From assembly GCA_041394265.1 (NCBI GenBank), contig JAWKIO010000005.1, positions 1,922,001-1,986,000 of the forward strand: a DNA stretch of 64,000 nt, in the 5' to 3' direction. Position numbers and translations under genes: made by a program. Source of the DNA: Acidimicrobiales bacterium. GTDB lineage: Bacteria > Actinomycetota > Acidimicrobiia > Acidimicrobiales > SZUA-35. A model generated the notes under the pieces. The model worked only from the letters and a program-made list of their open reading frames with translations, ran no database searches and was not told the origin of the DNA. Every line of letters begins with the position of its first letter. Within the stretch, counting starts at the first letter, position 1. Below are positions 8,690 to 17,155 of this stretch, one piece after another.

Positions 8690-8701
8690 TTCCGACGAGT
8701 C

Positions 8702-8731
8702 GGAGGAGGGCCTGCGTGCAGGTCCTCCTCC
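8702..8731 (+). terminator. Hairpin terminator after rplI
   Basis: GGAGGAGGGCCTGC (8702-8715) pairs with GCAGGTCCTCCTCC (8718-8731) with a single G-U wobble, a near-perfect 14-bp stem folding into a tetraloop. No T-tract follows, as is common in high-GC actinobacteria. It probably ends the rpsF operon before dnaB. Confidence 0.75.
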
Positions 8732-8745
8732 ACAGTCGCGCCCCG

Positions 8746-8829
8746 ATTTCCACAGACCTATCCCCAACGGCGTCCGATTTCCCCAGACCAACGAAGGTTT
8801 TCCACAGACTGCGCCTCTGGTGATCCACA
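8746..8829 (+). promoter_or_regulatory. DnaA-box-like cluster in the dnaB leader
   Basis: Four spaced ccacag/ccccag repeats stand in the 145-bp leader. TTTTCCACA (8798-8806) matches the TTWTNCACA consensus exactly; ATTTCCACA (8746-8754) and TGATCCACA (8821-8829) have one mismatch each; a weaker copy lies at 8778-8785. The same-strand array just before the replicative helicase gene suggests DnaA control of dnaB or a local DnaA-titration site. No AT-rich unwinding element is visible, so an origin is not claimed. Confidence 0.6.
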
Positions 8830-8853
8830 GTTGGCGTGAGCAAGGATGAGCGC

Positions 8854-10227
8854 ATGTATGACGATGGTCCCCCTCCGTCGCCGACGACCCGCCTCCCCCC
8901 GAACAACACCGCCGCCGAGGCCGCTGTCCTCGGAGCGATGCTGCTCAGCCGTGAGGCGATCGCTGACGCCGTCGAGGTGCTCGAGGCCGAGCACTTCTAC
9001 CGTCCGGCGCACGGCCATGTCTACGAAGCCATTCTCAGCCTGTACTCCGCAGGTGAACCGATCGACGCGGTCACGGTCGCCGAGGAACTTCGTCGAGCCA
9101 ATCTGCTCGAGGCCATCGGCGGCCCCTCACTTCTGATCGACCTGCAGGCGGGAACCCCTGCGATCGGCAACGCCGCGCACTACGCCCGCATCGTCGAAGA
9201 GCATGCGTTGCTGCGCCGCCTGATCGCCGTCAGCAACGAGATCGCCGAGATGGCCTACGGGATACCCGACGACGTGGTCAAGGCCGTCGACGACGCCGAG
9301 GCGCGCATGTTCGACGTCGCCCAGCGTCGGGTGGCCAACACCACGGTGCCGATCAAGGATCTCCTGGCCACCAACCTCGATCGGCTCGAGCAGCTCTACG
9401 AGCGGGGCGACACCATCACCGGTGTCGAGACCGGCTACACCGACCTCGACGAACTGCTGTCGGGCCTGCAGCCCAATGCGTTCTACGTCGTCGGGGCCCG
9501 TCCGGCCATGGGCAAGACGGCGTTTGCGCTTGGCATGTGCACGAACGCGGCCATGAAGAGCGGGAAACCGGTGCTGTTCTTCTCGTTGGAGATGGGCCAC
9601 ATCGAACTCTCGCAACGAATCCTGTGTTCCGACGCCCGGGTCGATGCCACCAGGGTGAAGACCGGTCGGCTCGACGAGTCCGACTGGAATCGCATCAGCC
9701 ATTCCGTCGGTCGACTGGCCGAGGCACCGATCTACATCGACGACAATCCACACACCTCGGTCATGGAGATTCGGGCGAAGGCTCGCCGGCTACAGAGTCG
9801 GGTCGGGTCGCTCGGCATGGTGGTAGTCGACTACATCCAGCTCATGCAGGGCCGCTCCAACGCCGAGTCCCGCCAGGTCGAGGTGTCGGAGATCAGTCGA
9901 AACCTGAAGATCCTCGCTCGTGAGCTCGAGGCGCCCGTGGTGGCGCTGGCTCAGCTCAACCGTGGTCTGGAGCAACGCCAGGACAAGCGACCGATGTTGA
10001 GCGATCTTCGTGAGTCGGGCGCCTTGGAGCAAGACGCCGACTGCGTGATGTTCCTCTATCGCGACGAGGTCTATGACGACCAGACCGACCAGAAGGGCAT
10101 CGCCGAGGTCATCGTGGCCAAGCACCGAAACGGCCCGACCGCGAACGTGAAGCTGGCGTTCCTGGGCCACTACACCCGGTTCGAGAACATGGCCCGCAGT
10201 CGCGACCAGGCCCGCTCGGAGTTCTAG
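8854..10227 (+). CDS. dnaB: Replicative DNA helicase DnaB
   Basis: A hexameric 5'-3' replicative helicase, 457 residues from the chosen start. The N-terminal domain begins with NNTAAEAAVLGAMLL; the RecA-like C-terminal domain has the P-loop ARPAMGKTAFAL near residue 213, FFSLEM, VVVDYIQLM and the LSDLRESGALEQDADC segment. No intein interrupts the P-loop, although inteins are frequent there in actinobacterial DnaB. AAGGA at 8842-8846 sits seven bases before ATG 8854; a GTG six codons upstream (8836) is possible but lacks such a site. It is a separate transcription unit behind the rplI hairpin. Confidence 0.96.
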   Translation: MYDDGPPPSPTTRLPPNNTAAEAAVLGAMLLSREAIADAVEVLEAEHFYRPAHGHVYEAILSLYSAGEPIDAVTVAEELRRANLLEAIGGPSLLIDLQAGTPAIGNAAHYARIVEEHALLRRLIAVSNEIAEMAYGIPDDVVKAVDDAEARMFDVAQRRVANTTVPIKDLLATNLDRLEQLYERGDTITGVETGYTDLDELLSGLQPNAFYVVGARPAMGKTAFALGMCTNAAMKSGKPVLFFSLEMGHIELSQRILCSDARVDATRVKTGRLDESDWNRISHSVGRLAEAPIYIDDNPHTSVMEIRAKARRLQSRVGSLGMVVVDYIQLMQGRSNAESRQVEVSEISRNLKILARELEAPVVALAQLNRGLEQRQDKRPMLSDLRESGALEQDADCVMFLYRDEVYDDQTDQKGIAEVIVAKHRNGPTANVKLAFLGHYTRFENMARSRDQARSEF

Positions 10228-10257
10228 CTGGTCCGCTCGACCGCGAACGTGCGGTGC

Positions 10258-10557
10258 TCAGTCGGCGTTGACGAAGACGGCCGGTGGCGCATCGTTCACG
10301 CCGGTGCCGCTCACCGAGGAGTGGCTCGAGTCGGTGCTGCTCGCCTGCTGGATCACTGCGAGCAGCGACACGCACATGGCACAGAACAGCACTGCCTGGA
10401 ACACGAGCGCGGTGGTGCGTGACGCTCGATCGTCGGCCACGATGCGACGCGCCGGAACGGTCTGCGGTTCTGCGACGACTCGGCGGCGAGTTGTCGAAGT
10501 GGTGGATCGGCCGGCGGCATGCACCGCTTCCTTGGTTTCTTGCGCGATCGAACTCAC
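10258..10557 (-). CDS. Small single-pass membrane protein, unknown function
   Basis: A 99-residue protein from GTG 10557, with AAAGG eight bases upstream. A basic Arg/Thr-rich N-terminal half of about 55 residues leads into one hydrophobic helix (ALVFQAVLFCAMCVSLLAVI), then a Ser-rich, polar C-terminal tail. The family is not recognised. It converges on dnaB with only 30 bp between the stops. Codon use is like its neighbours. The frame is open upstream to an ATG at 10638, but that extension looks non-coding. Confidence 0.6.
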   Translation of the reverse strand: MSSIAQETKEAVHAAGRSTTSTTRRRVVAEPQTVPARRIVADDRASRTTALVFQAVLFCAMCVSLLAVIQQASSTDSSHSSVSGTGVNDAPPAVFVNAD

Positions 10558-10653
10558 AGCGACTGGCCTTTCGTCGCTGTACCTATCGGCGGTTGTGCAT
10601 GCTCGCTTGAGGGGTGCAGGCAAGTCCACCCAGGGCACGGATTCAGATCAACG

Positions 10654-11142
10654 TCACTTCTCGTCCAACGGATGAGGATCGTCCTCATAGGGAGTGTGAT
10701 GATTGTCCTGGAACCATCGGACCTGGAAGATTCGTGGATTGAGAAGCATTGCCAACGCGGCTCGTGCCGAGTCGAGCACCTCGGGCCACAACGGGTCCTC
10801 GATGATCTCTGCGTCGCGGCCAGTGGTGTCCTTCCCGTACTTGTTGTGAATGGCGTCGATCGCGCGCCCTAGTCGGGCGATCGCTTCGACCTCGTGCTCA
10901 TTCAGGAGAACGCGGCCGAGCATCTGGCGAGGGTCGGGGAGTACCGACACCCCGTCATACAGCTCGCCGACATCGGTATCGAAGTCGGAGACCGCATCCC
11001 ACGGCGGTTGATGCCCCACCCACGTCTGGCGTTGCCACAGCGGATCAGCCAGTGTGGCCAACGCCTGAACGAGCTGGCCCCTCACGCTCGGCATAGAGAC
11101 GAAATCACTGGTCATGGTGTCGAGCTGTGCTCCGTACTCCAT
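10654..11142 (-). CDS. Conserved hypothetical protein
   Basis: A 162-residue soluble protein without signal or membrane segments. It is helical and acidic, with many Trp (PLWQRQTW, PPWDAV, DPLWPEVL, QVRWFQDN) and a charged C-terminus ending in HPLDEK. The second half has EVEAIARLGRAIDAIHNKYG and a regular helix pattern. It resembles actinobacterial hypothetical proteins of about this length, but no function can be named. A second possible start is the ATG ten codons in, at MTSDFVSM. It may share a transcript with the small membrane protein gene at 11218-11442, which lies 76 bp upstream. Confidence 0.65.
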   Translation of the reverse strand: MEYGAQLDTMTSDFVSMPSVRGQLVQALATLADPLWQRQTWVGHQPPWDAVSDFDTDVGELYDGVSVLPDPRQMLGRVLLNEHEVEAIARLGRAIDAIHNKYGKDTTGRDAEIIEDPLWPEVLDSARAALAMLLNPRIFQVRWFQDNHHTPYEDDPHPLDEK

Positions 11143-11217
11143 TCGGTGGGGAGGTTGTCGATGAAGGCGCCTCCCCGATCGGTATCGACCCAGGGTCGTT
11201 CACGCTGGCAGGGTCGT

Positions 11218-11442
11218 TCACGCCAGGAGGGTGGCGAGGGCCCAGGCGCTGGCGACGAAGCCGATCAGCATCTGCACGATGCTTCGGCCGATGGGTGCTC
11301 GGGCGAGTTGGCCCTCTTTGGTTTCGGCCGGTGGCCGCAGCACTGCCATGGCCGTGCCGGCGAAAAGTGCGCCCCCGATGGCGAGGACGAGCCAGGCCAA
11401 GAGGTTGTCGCCGAGCAAGTTGGGGTCTTGGGCGTAGATCAT
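11218..11442 (-). CDS. Small two-helix membrane protein
   Basis: A 74-residue protein from ATG 11442, with two hydrophobic helices (about residues 14-35 and 53-73) separated by a short charged cytoplasmic-type loop (RPPAETKEGQLARAP). The family is not recognised. The frame stays open upstream to 12075 but that part is antisense to another gene and has no coding character, so the ATG at 11442 was chosen. About 220 bp between this start and the next gene (11443-11662) shows no gene and presumably holds the promoter. Confidence 0.6.
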   Translation of the reverse strand: MIYAQDPNLLGDNLLAWLVLAIGGALFAGTAMAVLRPPAETKEGQLARAPIGRSIVQMLIGFVASAWALATLLA

Positions 11443-11662
11443 CGCAAAAGTTCTCGAATCAGCCCTCAAGTCACGGGGAGGGCCAACCGATGATATGAGC
11501 ACACCGGTGGTCATCGCCCACACCGGTATCGGGATACGAGCGGGGGTCACCACTCCCTCCACACGCATCGCAGCCCTGGCCCTCGGGTCGGGGACGCAAC
11601 GGTGGCCTTCGCTCGTCCCACCCGCTCCTCGCCATGCCCGGCCGATGTGGCCCGAGCGCACG

Positions 11663-12370
11663 TCAGGACGGAGGAATGAGGTCCTCGTCGGTGACCTCGC
11701 CGCTGATGGTCTCGGCCACGTAGGTGCGAGTTCCTTGCACGCTGCTCGTCGTCTGGCGTGCAATCGCGCCCGTTTCCGGGTCGAAACAGATCGTGGTGGA
11801 CTGACCCCACTGTGCGGGTGCGGGGTTGGCCGTTGCCACCAGCTGCCAGCAGTCGTCGTCCTCGGCGTACAACAGGTAGTCGGGGTCGGCACCGGTGAAG
11901 AGTCGTTCGATGGCGGCGACGTCGTCGTCGGCGCTCGAGGGCACGAGGACCTCGCCACAGGTGAGATCGCCACCGAAGATCCGTTCGCAGCTCTGCTCCT
12001 GGCCGTCGAGGATGACGAGCAACGTCGTACCCGCTTCCTCGATGACGTCGCTGCCTCGCCGAACCGTCGAGACAATGAGCTGGGTGGTGTCGTCGGTACC
12101 GGCCTGGGCGATCTGCACGCGTCCGGTCACCTGGTAGGTGCCGGTGCGGCTCGCCCGGAAGGCATCGAGGAATGCGTCGAGGTCGGCCTGTTCACGAAGT
12201 GGCTGGGTGGTGGGTCCGGTGCTCGCCTCGGCGACGGTGGTCGGCGACGACGCATCGTTGTCGGCGGGGTCGCTGGTGCGCTGCATCAGTCCCCAGATGA
12301 CGAGCGCAATGACCGCTCCCACCGTCGCTGCGAGTGCCACCTCGATGCCGTCCCGACGCATTCGTTCCAC
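11663..12370 (-). CDS. Membrane-anchored extracytoplasmic protein, unknown function
   Basis: A 235-residue protein. An N-terminal membrane helix (about residues 10-28, EVALAATVGAVIALVIWGL) is followed by a Ser/Thr/Pro linker and a 170-residue extracytoplasmic domain. The domain has four Cys residues (SCERIF, LTCGEVL, DDCWQL, TICFDPETG), which could form two disulfides. The ICFDPETGAI and TYVAETISGEV segments resemble LppX/LolA-like lipoprotein folds that read out polarity on a beta sheet, but that is only a guess. It diverges from the Nudix gene with 54 bp between the starts. Confidence 0.65.
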   Translation of the reverse strand: MERMRRDGIEVALAATVGAVIALVIWGLMQRTSDPADNDASSPTTVAEASTGPTTQPLREQADLDAFLDAFRASRTGTYQVTGRVQIAQAGTDDTTQLIVSTVRRGSDVIEEAGTTLLVILDGQEQSCERIFGGDLTCGEVLVPSSADDDVAAIERLFTGADPDYLLYAEDDDCWQLVATANPAPAQWGQSTTICFDPETGAIARQTTSSVQGTRTYVAETISGEVTDEDLIPPS

Positions 12371-12424
12371 GTTAGGTCGCAGCGGAGGCCGTTTCGTGTG
12401 TTTGTTTCGGCCTCGCTAGGTTGG

Positions 12425-13111
12425 ATGTCGATGACCGACGACTTCGAATTGCACTCGGCTGCCACCGTGCTGTTATTGCGAGACACCAGCGACGGACCTG
12501 AGGTCCTGATGTTGCGCCGCAACTCGAAGATCGCCTTCGGCGGCGCCTGGGTGTTTCCCGGTGGTCGTGTCGATGCCGAAGAGCTCGATCACGACGAGCT
12601 GGCGTCTGCTCGGCGGGCCGCCGTTCGCGAGTGCCACGAAGAGGCCGGCCTCACCATCTCGGTCGACGATCTCGTTACTTGGTCGCACTGGCAGCCGCCG
12701 CTCCAGTCGGTCATGTCGACCACCCGAGGCCCGCGCCGTCGGTTCAGTACCTGGTTCTTCGCCACGGCGGCACCCGGCGGCGAGGTCGTGATCGACGACG
12801 GTGAGATCCATGAGCACCGCTGGCTCACTCCCTCCGCCGCCATGCAACTGCACCGTGCCGGCGAGATCGAGCTGGTCCCGCCCACCTGGGTCACCCTCAT
12901 GCAGCTCGATCACCATGGCGACTCGGCCTCGGCGATGCGGTGGGCGGCGTCGCAGACCCCGCCCCGGTTCCACACCAAACACCTCCCGGCCGAGTTCCCC
13001 ACCCTGACCTGGGAGCCCGACGTCTTCCATGCCGGTGGCGGCGCCGACGATCCCGGACCGCGGCATCGACTTGCTCTCGACCCACAGGGCTGGCGCTACG
13101 AACGGTCCTGA
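12425..13111 (+). CDS. Nudix hydrolase, NUDT19-like
   Basis: A 228-residue Nudix hydrolase. It starts SAATVLLLRD and VLMLRRNSKIAFGGAWVFPGG, which is typical of the NUDT19/RPP-like branch that cleaves CoA or other nucleoside diphosphate derivatives. The Nudix box is present as G...AAVRECHEEAGL with its REx2EE metal ligands near residues 62-72. The C-terminal PPRFHTKHLPAEFP region fits that subfamily. ATG 12425 and ATG 12431 are both possible; AGG at 12418-12420 favours the first weakly. The 3' end overlaps the possible ABC transporter start by 83 bases. Confidence 0.85.
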   Translation: MSMTDDFELHSAATVLLLRDTSDGPEVLMLRRNSKIAFGGAWVFPGGRVDAEELDHDELASARRAAVRECHEEAGLTISVDDLVTWSHWQPPLQSVMSTTRGPRRRFSTWFFATAAPGGEVVIDDGEIHEHRWLTPSAAMQLHRAGEIELVPPTWVTLMQLDHHGDSASAMRWAASQTPPRFHTKHLPAEFPTLTWEPDVFHAGGGADDPGPRHRLALDPQGWRYERS

Positions 13112-14903
13112 GGCGTCGGAAAACGCACCGACGTCGTCACCGACCACCGGCTGGGCGCTGCTCCGGCAAGCCTTGCGCGAGCAGCGAACCGGGTTGTTCG
13201 TGGGGATGCTCGCTGCGTTGTGTTGGACGGCTGGTCGGGTGGCGGTTCCCCGCCTGATCCAGCTGTCGATCGACCGGGGGATCGAGGGCGACGATCCGCT
13301 CCTGCCATGGTCGATCGCCGTAGCCGCCGCCGGGCTCTTGTCGGGCGTCTCGCTCGGGGCACGCCGCTATACCGCGTTCCGCAACGCCCGACTGGTCGAG
13401 GCCCGCTACCGCGACCGTCTGTTCGCCCACATCCAACGACTCCACATCGCCTATCACGACGTCACCGCAACCGGTGAGCTGATGAGTCGGGCCAACACCG
13501 ACCTCCAGCAGTTCCAGAACGTGGTCACCCAAGTGCCGATCACGACGGGCAACTTCCTCATCGTGGTCACGGCCGTCGCGATCATGCTCCTGCTCCACCC
13601 GACACTCGCCGTGCTCGCATTGGTCGGGCTCCCGATCATCAACGTGCTGGGCCGTCGCTTCTCGCAGCGTCTCCATCCGGCTGTCCTTGCGGTGCAGGAG
13701 GAGTCGGCCCAGTTGGCGGGCGTGGTCGAACAGACGGTGTCGGGCATTCGGGTGGTCAAGGGATTCGGAGCCGAGCCGCTGCAGGCCTCCAAGCTCGACG
13801 TCGAGGCTGACGACGTCTTCGAGTCATCGATGCGCTCGGCTCGGGTCCGGGCCACGTATCTCCCGGCCATCGAGCTGCTACCGAACCTCGGGCTGGTGAT
13901 GGTGTTGGCCTACGGCGGCCACCTCGTCATCGAGGATCAACTCACGGTCGGCGAACTCGTCGGGTTCAACCTCTACGTCCTGATGCTGATCCAACCGCTG
14001 CGCATGCTGGGCCAGGTCGTCGCCCAGGGTCAGCGAGCGGCAGCGGCCGGCGACCGGATCGCCGAGGTGCTCTCCACCGCGCCGCTCATCGTCGACCCAC
14101 CGCACCCGAAATCGCTGCCACCTCGCCGCAACGGCGGTGCCATCGAGTTCCGCCACGTCGAGTTCGGCTACCACGGTGGCGAGGTCCCGGTCCTCCATGA
14201 CTTCGACCTGCGGATCGACCCGGGGGAGTCGGTGGCACTTGTTGGCATGACCGGGTGCGGCAAATCGACCGTCGCCCGCCTCCTTCCGCGGTTCTACGAT
14301 GTCGACAGCGGCGCCGTGCTCCTGGACGGGATCGACCTGCGCGATCTTCGTCGCCAGGAACTGCGCAAGGCGGTCTCGCTCGTCTTCGAGGAGACGTTCC
14401 TGTTCAGCGGGTCGATTCGCGACAACCTCGCGTTTGCCGACCCCTCGACCAGTGACGCAGTGATCCGCCGGGCGGCTGAGCTGGCCGGAGCGGCCGACTT
14501 CATCGAGGCCCTGCCCGACAGGTACGACACCGAGCTGGGCGAGCGCGGGTTCTCGCTGTCGGGTGGTCAACGGCAGCGACTCTCGATTGCTCGGGCCATC
14601 GTGGCCGACCCTCGAGTGTTGATCCTCGACGACGCAACCTCCGCGGTCGACCCGACGAAGGAACACGAGATCCGAGACGCCATGGCCGAGGTGATGGGTG
14701 GGCGGACCACGATCGTGATCGCGCATCGTCCGGCCACCATCGCGCTCGCGGATCGGGTGGTGCTACTCGATGAGGGTCGGATCGTGGCCGCCGGCACGCA
14801 TGCCGAGCTGTTGGTGAGCAACCTCCGCTATCAGGAGGTCCTGGCCTCCGACGCAGCTGCCGAGGGTGCGTCGGCCGCGTCCGGCGACGGAGGTGCCGGC
14901 TGA
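13029..14903 (+). CDS. ABC exporter half-transporter, degenerate ATPase subunit
   Basis: Up to 624 residues: six-helix type 1 exporter membrane domain (about 55-330) fused to an ATP-binding domain. P-loop GMTGCGKST and signature LSGGQ are intact, but Walker B reads VLILDDATS, with Asp where the catalytic Glu belongs, and the H-loop is AHRPA. Such an Asp marks the degenerate-site partner of heterodimeric exporters such as TM287/288 or LmrCD. The stop overlaps the next gene's ATG (TGATG), so both subunits are made together. The ATG at 13029 lies inside the Nudix gene; a TTG near 13070 is an alternative. The cargo is unknown, possibly lipids or drugs. Confidence 0.9.
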   Translation: MPVAAPTIPDRGIDLLSTHRAGATNGPEASENAPTSSPTTGWALLRQALREQRTGLFVGMLAALCWTAGRVAVPRLIQLSIDRGIEGDDPLLPWSIAVAAAGLLSGVSLGARRYTAFRNARLVEARYRDRLFAHIQRLHIAYHDVTATGELMSRANTDLQQFQNVVTQVPITTGNFLIVVTAVAIMLLLHPTLAVLALVGLPIINVLGRRFSQRLHPAVLAVQEESAQLAGVVEQTVSGIRVVKGFGAEPLQASKLDVEADDVFESSMRSARVRATYLPAIELLPNLGLVMVLAYGGHLVIEDQLTVGELVGFNLYVLMLIQPLRMLGQVVAQGQRAAAAGDRIAEVLSTAPLIVDPPHPKSLPPRRNGGAIEFRHVEFGYHGGEVPVLHDFDLRIDPGESVALVGMTGCGKSTVARLLPRFYDVDSGAVLLDGIDLRDLRRQELRKAVSLVFEETFLFSGSIRDNLAFADPSTSDAVIRRAAELAGAADFIEALPDRYDTELGERGFSLSGGQRQRLSIARAIVADPRVLILDDATSAVDPTKEHEIRDAMAEVMGGRTTIVIAHRPATIALADRVVLLDEGRIVAAGTHAELLVSNLRYQEVLASDAAAEGASAASGDGGAG

Positions 14904-16705
14904 TGGCGGGCTGGATGCAGGGGGGCGTCAGCGCCGACGAGCGTCTCGATCTCGCCGGCACCAAGGCGGTGTTGCGTCGGGCCCTGAGGCTCGTGTCGCC
15001 CTATCGCCGCCGTGGAGTGCAGGCCATCGCGTTGCTGATCTTGTGGACCGGCACCACGATCGCCGGGCCGCTCCTCGTCCGATCGGCGATCGACGACGGC
15101 ATCAGGCCGAAGGACGGCAGTCATCTGGCACTCGCCGTCGGCGGCTACCTTGCCGCCGCCGTCCTGGGCTACGTGTTCTATCGCGGGTCGATCGCCACGT
15201 TGGCGTGGGTGGGGGAGAACACGTTGCGCGACCTCCGTCGCCGGGTGTTCGACAAGCTCCTGCGGCAGTCGCTCGCCTACTACGACCGCAACAAGGCCGG
15301 CATCCTCGTCTCCCGCATGACCTCCGACGTCGACTCGCTGTCGGAGTTGGTGCAGTTCGGTCTGCTCATGTTCACGGCGGCCTTCCTCCAGCTGGTGGGG
15401 ACGGTGATCGTGCTCACGTTCCTGAGCTGGCAGTTGATGCTCTGCTGCCTCGCTGCGATCCCGCTGGTCGGTCTGGCGTCGATCAAGTTCCAGAAGGATT
15501 CGAACAAGGCCTATCTCGCCGTCCGCGACAACATCGGCTCGACCCTGTCGGCGCTTCAGGAGGGCATCAGTGGTGTCCGTCTGGTTCAGGCGTTCGGCCG
15601 GGAGTCGTTGCAGGCTCAGCAGTTCTCCGAGACCAACGAGGATCTGTACCGCTCGCACATGAACTCGGTCCGGGTTGCGGCGTGGTACCTCCCCATCATC
15701 GAGTTCGCATCGACGGCCACGACGGCGCTGACGATCGGTGTCGGTGGCTACCTGTCGCATCAGGGGCGGCTCACGATCGGCACCGTGGTGGCCTTCATCT
15801 TGTTGCTCCAGGGTCTGTTCGAACCGGTGCAGCAGCTGAGCCAGCTGTTCAACCTGGTGCAGTCGGCCACTGCGTCACTCGACAAACTCTTCGGTCTGCT
15901 GGACGAGGAGATCGATCTGGTCGAGCCGGTGAACCCGGTTGCGTTCCCGCCGTCGGGTGCCATCGAGGTGGAGGGCCTCGGCTTCACCTATGAGGGGTCG
16001 TCCGAGCCCGTGTTGAGCGGCATCGATCTGACCATCGCCGACGGCGAACGCATCGCGCTGGTCGGCCCCACCGGGGCGGGAAAGTCGACGCTCGCGAAGA
16101 TCATCGCTCGGCTCTACGACCCGACCGTGGGCACCATCCGTTTCGGTGGGGTCGACCTGCGTGACGGCTCGGTCGCCGAATTGCGGCGTCGCATTCTCGT
16201 GGTTCCGCAGGAGGGCTATCTGTTCGATGGCTCCATCGCCGACAACATCCGCATCGCGTCGCCGTCGGTCGGCGACGACGAGGTCCGCCAGGCGCTCGAG
16301 CGCATCGGCATCTGGGAACGGATCGAAGCGCTCCCGGACGGACTGGCAACCGAGGTACAGGAGCGGGGCAGCCGGTTGTCGGCGGGGGAGCGGCAGCTGG
16401 TGTCGCTGGCCCGTGCGGCGTTGGTCGACCCGGCCGTGCTGGTGCTCGACGAGGCGACCTCGTCGCTCGATCCTGGGACGGAGCGCATCGTCGAGGCGGC
16501 GCTCGAACGGCTGATGAGCGGGCGCACCGTCATCGCCATCGCCCATCGCCTCACGACCGCTGCTCGGTGTGATCGGGTTGCGGTCGTGGCCGAGGGTTCG
16601 ATCGCCGAGATCGGGCCGCATGCCGAACTCGTCGAGCAGGGCGGCCACTATGCCGCGCTGTTTGGTGCCTGGCGTTCTGGGCTTGGTACCCCCTCGGGCA
16701 ACTGA
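14903..16705 (+). CDS. ABC exporter half-transporter, catalytically competent subunit
   Basis: A 600-residue partner of the preceding subunit. Six membrane helices (about 40-330) are followed by an ATPase domain with P-loop GPTGAGKST, Walker B VLVLDEATS with the catalytic Glu, and H-loop AHRLT. Its signature motif is LSAGERQ rather than LSGGQ. In a heterodimer this altered signature faces the Walker A/B of the degenerate subunit, so the two deviations fall in the same nucleotide site, exactly as in known asymmetric exporters. The genes overlap and no other gene shares the unit. Confidence 0.92.
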   Translation: MAGWMQGGVSADERLDLAGTKAVLRRALRLVSPYRRRGVQAIALLILWTGTTIAGPLLVRSAIDDGIRPKDGSHLALAVGGYLAAAVLGYVFYRGSIATLAWVGENTLRDLRRRVFDKLLRQSLAYYDRNKAGILVSRMTSDVDSLSELVQFGLLMFTAAFLQLVGTVIVLTFLSWQLMLCCLAAIPLVGLASIKFQKDSNKAYLAVRDNIGSTLSALQEGISGVRLVQAFGRESLQAQQFSETNEDLYRSHMNSVRVAAWYLPIIEFASTATTALTIGVGGYLSHQGRLTIGTVVAFILLLQGLFEPVQQLSQLFNLVQSATASLDKLFGLLDEEIDLVEPVNPVAFPPSGAIEVEGLGFTYEGSSEPVLSGIDLTIADGERIALVGPTGAGKSTLAKIIARLYDPTVGTIRFGGVDLRDGSVAELRRRILVVPQEGYLFDGSIADNIRIASPSVGDDEVRQALERIGIWERIEALPDGLATEVQERGSRLSAGERQLVSLARAALVDPAVLVLDEATSSLDPGTERIVEAALERLMSGRTVIAIAHRLTTAARCDRVAVVAEGSIAEIGPHAELVEQGGHYAALFGAWRSGLGTPSGN

Positions 16706-16761
16706 CGAGCGGCTCCGCATCGGCCGACGCGCGCCGGCTCGCCTGTGACAGGATCGGGCGC

Positions 16762-17016
16762 ATGTGTCGAAACATCACCGAACTTCGCGGGCTCGAACCG
16801 GCAGCGACGGCCGACGAGATCGAGGCGGCGGCGCGTCAGTACATCCGCAAGGTCAGCGGCATCCGCCACCCGAACGCCGCCACCACCGACGTCTTCGAGG
16901 CGGCCGTGGCTGCCGTAGCGGCGGCCACGACCACGTTGCTCGGCCAGGTACCCGCCCGCCGTCAGCCACCCAAGACGATTCCCCCGCTGCGTCGCCCCGG
17001 CATCACCCGCCCCTGA
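16762..17016 (+). CDS. DUF2277 family protein
   Basis: An 84-residue protein beginning MCRNITELRGLEP, with ATADEIEAAARQYIRKVSG in the middle. The MCRNI start, the PPAT/EEI helix and the RKVSG motif are the hallmarks of DUF2277, a small helical family of unknown function widespread in bacteria. The Pro/Arg-rich last 20 residues are variable. It stands alone with 56 bp upstream. Nothing indicates its role. Confidence 0.88.
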   Translation: MCRNITELRGLEPAATADEIEAAARQYIRKVSGIRHPNAATTDVFEAAVAAVAAATTTLLGQVPARRQPPKTIPPLRRPGITRP

Positions 17017-17155
17017 CGCACCTCGTCCGAGACGACAGTCTCGTCGACGAGTACGGCGCTAGCCGAGTGCCGGCACCCGGCCGCCACTATGCTCGGATCG
17101 CGCGTATGTTCGGTCTGTGCAAGAGATCGACCTTGTTTTCGTAGTGGGAGGACGA

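Noticed and set aside
8690..8853. Chromosomal replication origin at the DnaA-box cluster
   Set aside because: Only a few boxes, no AT-rich unwinding region, and no dnaA or dnaN beside it.
9480..10060. Intein in DnaB
   Set aside because: The P-loop region and the rest of the helicase domain are continuous at normal length, with no Hint motifs.
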